From assembly GCA_017420825.1 (NCBI GenBank), contig JAFQNU010000116.1:1-7435 (forward strand): a stretch of 7,435 nt of DNA. The letters are read 5' to 3'. Shown piece after piece: positions 6,021-7,435 of this stretch; positions within the stretch are counted from its first letter, which is position 1, and every line of letters begins with the position of its first letter. This DNA comes from Clostridia bacterium (GTDB lineage: Bacteria > Bacillota > Clostridia > UBA1381). A model generated the notes under the pieces. It saw nothing but the letters and a program-made list of their open reading frames with translations. It had not been told where the DNA came from and did not search any database. Both the position numbers and the translations under genes were made by a program.

Positions 6021-7045
6021 TGGAATTCAATATTAAAAAGATTATTGGAAGCATTAATGAAGGTAAAGCTAAGGCTAAAACCGTTGCGCAGCAGCAAAAT
6101 GAAGCTCAGATAAAGATGAACAATCTTATTAACAAGAGCTCAAACTTTATGATGACTGAGGCTTATAAGGCTGCAAGAACAAATATTATATTTACATTAA
6201 GCCATATTGAGCGTAAGTGTAAAAGAGTTATCGTTACAAGTGCAAGCCCGGGTGAAGGTAAAACAACAACTACTCTTAACCTTGCTATTGCATTTGCACA
6301 AATGGGTTCAAAGGTTCTTATAATTGACGCCGACCTTAGAAAACCAAGAGTTTACAGATACCTCCAAATTGAAAGATTGAATGGTCTTTCTGATGTGTTG
6401 TGTGGTTTGCTTGAGGTTAAGGATGTTATTAAAAAGAGCGAGGATTATGGTGTTGACTGTATTACATCAGGACAAATTCCTCCCAATCCTGTAGAATTGC
6501 TTGCATCAGCAAAAATGGGCGAGCTTATGGATTCATTATCTGAAATGTATGATTATGTGTTTATAGATACACCGCCTGTAACTCTTGTTGCAGACTCAAC
6601 AGCTATGTCAAAGTATGTTGATGGTGTTATTGTCGTTGTACGTCAGAATTATACAATTCATGAGACTCTTGAAAGAGCAAGAAACAGCTTGGACTTTGCA
6701 GATGCTAAAATTCTTGGATATATCTTAAATGACGTAAGTAATCTTACAAGCAGATACGGCTCATATAAGAGATACGGATTTAGCTTCAGTAAGAGAGCGC
6801 TTAGTAATTATGGTTATGGTTACGGTGGTTATGGATATGGCTACGGTTATGGCTATGGTTACGGTTACGGATATGGCTACGGAGATAACAGTAATGACCC
6901 TGATGCATCAGCAATGGAGAATGAAGGAAAACAGGGTGAGGAGAAGTTCGTAGGCGTCGACGGTGAATATGTTTCTCTTATTGACGAAATCGACGGCAGA
7001 GTACCCAAAAAAGATGACAAGAAAAAGAAAAAATTAAAAAAATAA
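6020..7045 (+). CDS. Bacterial tyrosine kinase (BY-kinase, CpsD/CapB type) with long Tyr-Gly autophosphorylation tail
   Basis: A cytoplasmic ATP-dependent protein-tyrosine autokinase that works with the membrane partner encoded just upstream to control polysaccharide assembly. 341 residues: oligomerisation motif EAYKAARTN (47-55), Walker A SASPGEGKTTT (74-84, Lys81), Walker A' VLIIDADLRKPR (99-110, Asp103 and Asp105), switch-like SGQIPPNP (150-157), Walker B FIDTPP (181-186, Asp183). Without membrane helices, it is the Gram-positive two-protein type. The C-terminus holds Tyr246, 249 and 252, then twelve tyrosines alternating with glycine (264-288), the expected autophosphorylation cluster but unusually regular. 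A further 53 residues follow, acidic and then lysine-rich (KKDDKKKKKLKK), whereas many relatives end soon after the cluster. No cognate phosphatase (PHP/CpsB type) or glycosyltransferase gene follows; a terminator does. An MRP/ParA-like ATPase is excluded by the cluster and partner gene. Confidence 0.94.
   Translation: MEFNIKKIIGSINEGKAKAKTVAQQQNEAQIKMNNLINKSSNFMMTEAYKAARTNIIFTLSHIERKCKRVIVTSASPGEGKTTTTLNLAIAFAQMGSKVLIIDADLRKPRVYRYLQIERLNGLSDVLCGLLEVKDVIKKSEDYGVDCITSGQIPPNPVELLASAKMGELMDSLSEMYDYVFIDTPPVTLVADSTAMSKYVDGVIVVVRQNYTIHETLERARNSLDFADAKILGYILNDVSNLTSRYGSYKRYGFSFSKRALSNYGYGYGGYGYGYGYGYGYGYGYGYGDNSNDPDASAMENEGKQGEEKFVGVDGEYVSLIDEIDGRVPKKDDKKKKKLKK
6809..6883 (+). repeat. Coding tandem repeat (Tyr-Gly)n built of four 18-bp units
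   Basis: 25 codons alternate Tyr and Gly with one extra Gly. The DNA divides into four 18-bp units: 6809-6826, 6830-6847, 6848-6865 and 6866-6883, with a single extra GGT at 6827-6829. In the first three units the tyrosine codons run TAT-TAT-TAC; in the fourth TAC-TAT-TAC. Glycine third bases vary among T, A and C. This shows both a tandem-duplication origin and later synonymous drift with the protein pattern kept. Confidence 0.9.
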
Positions 7046-7050
7046 TTATT

Positions 7051-7085
7051 AAAAAGCCCATACAATAAACATGTATGGGCTTTTA
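7051..7085. terminator. Bidirectional terminator between the kinase and the TM1266-type gene
   Basis: GCCCATACA (7056-7064) pairs perfectly with TGTATGGGC (7072-7080) around a 7-nt loop, and AAAA (7052-7055) with TTTT (7081-7084) extends it to 13 bp. The T-run follows the stem on the + strand, and the A-run at 7051-7055 gives a T-run on the minus strand. It therefore serves both converging genes, 6 nt after the kinase stop and 7 nt after the end of the minus-strand gene. Confidence 0.92.
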
Positions 7086-7091
7086 AGTTGC

Positions 7092-7349
7092 TTATTTTTC
7101 TAGTGATTTTGAAAAAATTGTTTTAGAGCTTATTCCGTCAAGTCTGCCGATTTTGCCTGTAAGTGCGTTGATAATATCAACAGGTGCATCTATTCCGATA
7201 CTTATTATATTTATGTCTTTGTGCTTATATGGCAGTCCCATTCTTGAAATAATAAATTCACGGTAATCGTGTAGCAATGCATTCAGTGCTTCGACAGATT
7301 CGTAGTTCTCAACAATAATTCCTATTAAAGCTACTCTTGTTTCTTCCAT
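7092..7349 (-). CDS. TM1266-type ACT-like protein, putative iron-only hydrogenase system regulator
   Basis: An 85-residue soluble protein with the pattern of the small family named after Thermotoga TM1266: an opening beta strand RVALIGIIVEN, an alpha helix VEALNALLHDYREF, then ISRMGLPYKHKDINIISIGIDAP, DIINALTGKIGRLDGISSKTIFSK. The fold is a ferredoxin-like, ACT-like alpha/beta domain, and the length is normal for the family. Members are often encoded near HydE/HydF/HydG or [FeFe]-hydrogenase genes and are called putative regulators by that association; the biochemical role is not established. None of those genes is visible here, though the gene could lead an operon only if read away from the window edge, which it is not. 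The start ATG (complement of 7347-7349) follows GAAGGGA (complement of 7358-7364) with suitable spacing. Transcribed alone between its own promoter and the shared terminator. Confidence 0.87.
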   Translation of the reverse strand: MEETRVALIGIIVENYESVEALNALLHDYREFIISRMGLPYKHKDINIISIGIDAPVDIINALTGKIGRLDGISSKTIFSKSLEK

Positions 7350-7402
7350 AATACTAATCCCTTCTTTGTTTTAATAATTATATTATTAACGTTTATAATT
7401 TA

Positions 7403-7430
7403 ATTATAGCATAATTTTGAAATTTTTCAA
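7403..7430 (-). promoter_or_regulatory. Promoter of the TM1266-type gene with overlapping palindrome
   Basis: On the minus strand, TTGAAA (complement of 7425-7430) and TATAAT (complement of 7403-7408) are 16 nt apart, with TGC directly before the -10 (extended -10). The -35 is one arm of a perfect inverted repeat TTGAAA-TT-TTTCAA (+ strand 7417-7430), a possible operator. The leader to the ATG is about 45-50 nt. Confidence 0.75.
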
Positions 7431-7435
7431 TGAAA

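Noticed and set aside
7003..7043. A-rich end of the kinase gene as a programmed slippage site
   Set aside because: Stops follow at once and the terminator begins a few bases later, so a shifted frame would gain nothing.
7394..7408. Palindrome TATAATT-T-AATTATA giving a TATAAT on the + strand that could fire out of the window
   Set aside because: The DNA is nearly all A/T, and the best -35 at 17 nt (TTAATA) is poor; the minus-strand promoter explains the site better.

Overview
The window looks like chromosomal DNA of a low-GC, strictly anaerobic Firmicute of the class Clostridia, probably a gut or plant-fibre-degrading lineage (Lachnospiraceae-like; the family is inference). Supporting signs are the A/T-rich codon use and spacers, strong AGGAGG-type ribosome binding sites, sigma-A-type promoters with extended -10 boxes, a GH3 enzyme of beta-xylosidase type, a ROK sugar kinase, a CapA/CapB-type tyrosine kinase pair, and a TM1266-type protein, a family tied to iron-only hydrogenases of anaerobes. 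No mobile element, CRISPR array, tRNA or rRNA was seen.

Region 1 (3-3687, + strand) is the end of a sugar-utilisation operon: a 5'-truncated GH3 glycosidase, a D-tagatose/D-allulose 3-epimerase-type TIM-barrel enzyme, and a protein of the L-fucose/L-arabinose isomerase family. The genes are 1-15 nt apart and end at a GC-rich hairpin terminator. The logic is that the glycosidase releases a monosaccharide, an aldose-ketose isomerase makes the ketose, and the epimerase inverts C3, all on free (unphosphorylated) sugars. The actual sugar is not known.

Region 2 (3677-3896) is a spacer containing the last 34 codons of an AraC-family regulator on the minus strand. They are intact to the stop codon but cut off abruptly at the upstream side, next to a new + strand promoter. 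I read this as the stump of a deleted regulator that was convergent with the sugar operon. The spacer also carries a two-part inverted repeat in the leader of the next gene.

Region 3 (3906-5148, + strand) is a ROK-family sugar kinase translationally coupled to a 96-residue protein with three predicted membrane helices and no recognised family.

Region 4 (5206-7084, + strand) is a self-contained two-gene unit with its own promoter and a strong terminator: a Wzz/CapA-type membrane modulator and its cytoplasmic bacterial tyrosine kinase (BY-kinase). The kinase carries twelve tyrosines in a nearly perfect Tyr-Gly repeat built from four 18-bp units, followed by an unusual 53-residue charged tail. 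No phosphatase or glycosyltransferase gene is present in the unit.

Region 5 (7092-7430, - strand) is a convergent gene for a TM1266-type small ACT-like protein (putative iron-only hydrogenase system regulator), with a well-formed promoter and a palindrome over its -35 box. It shares the bidirectional terminator with the kinase unit.
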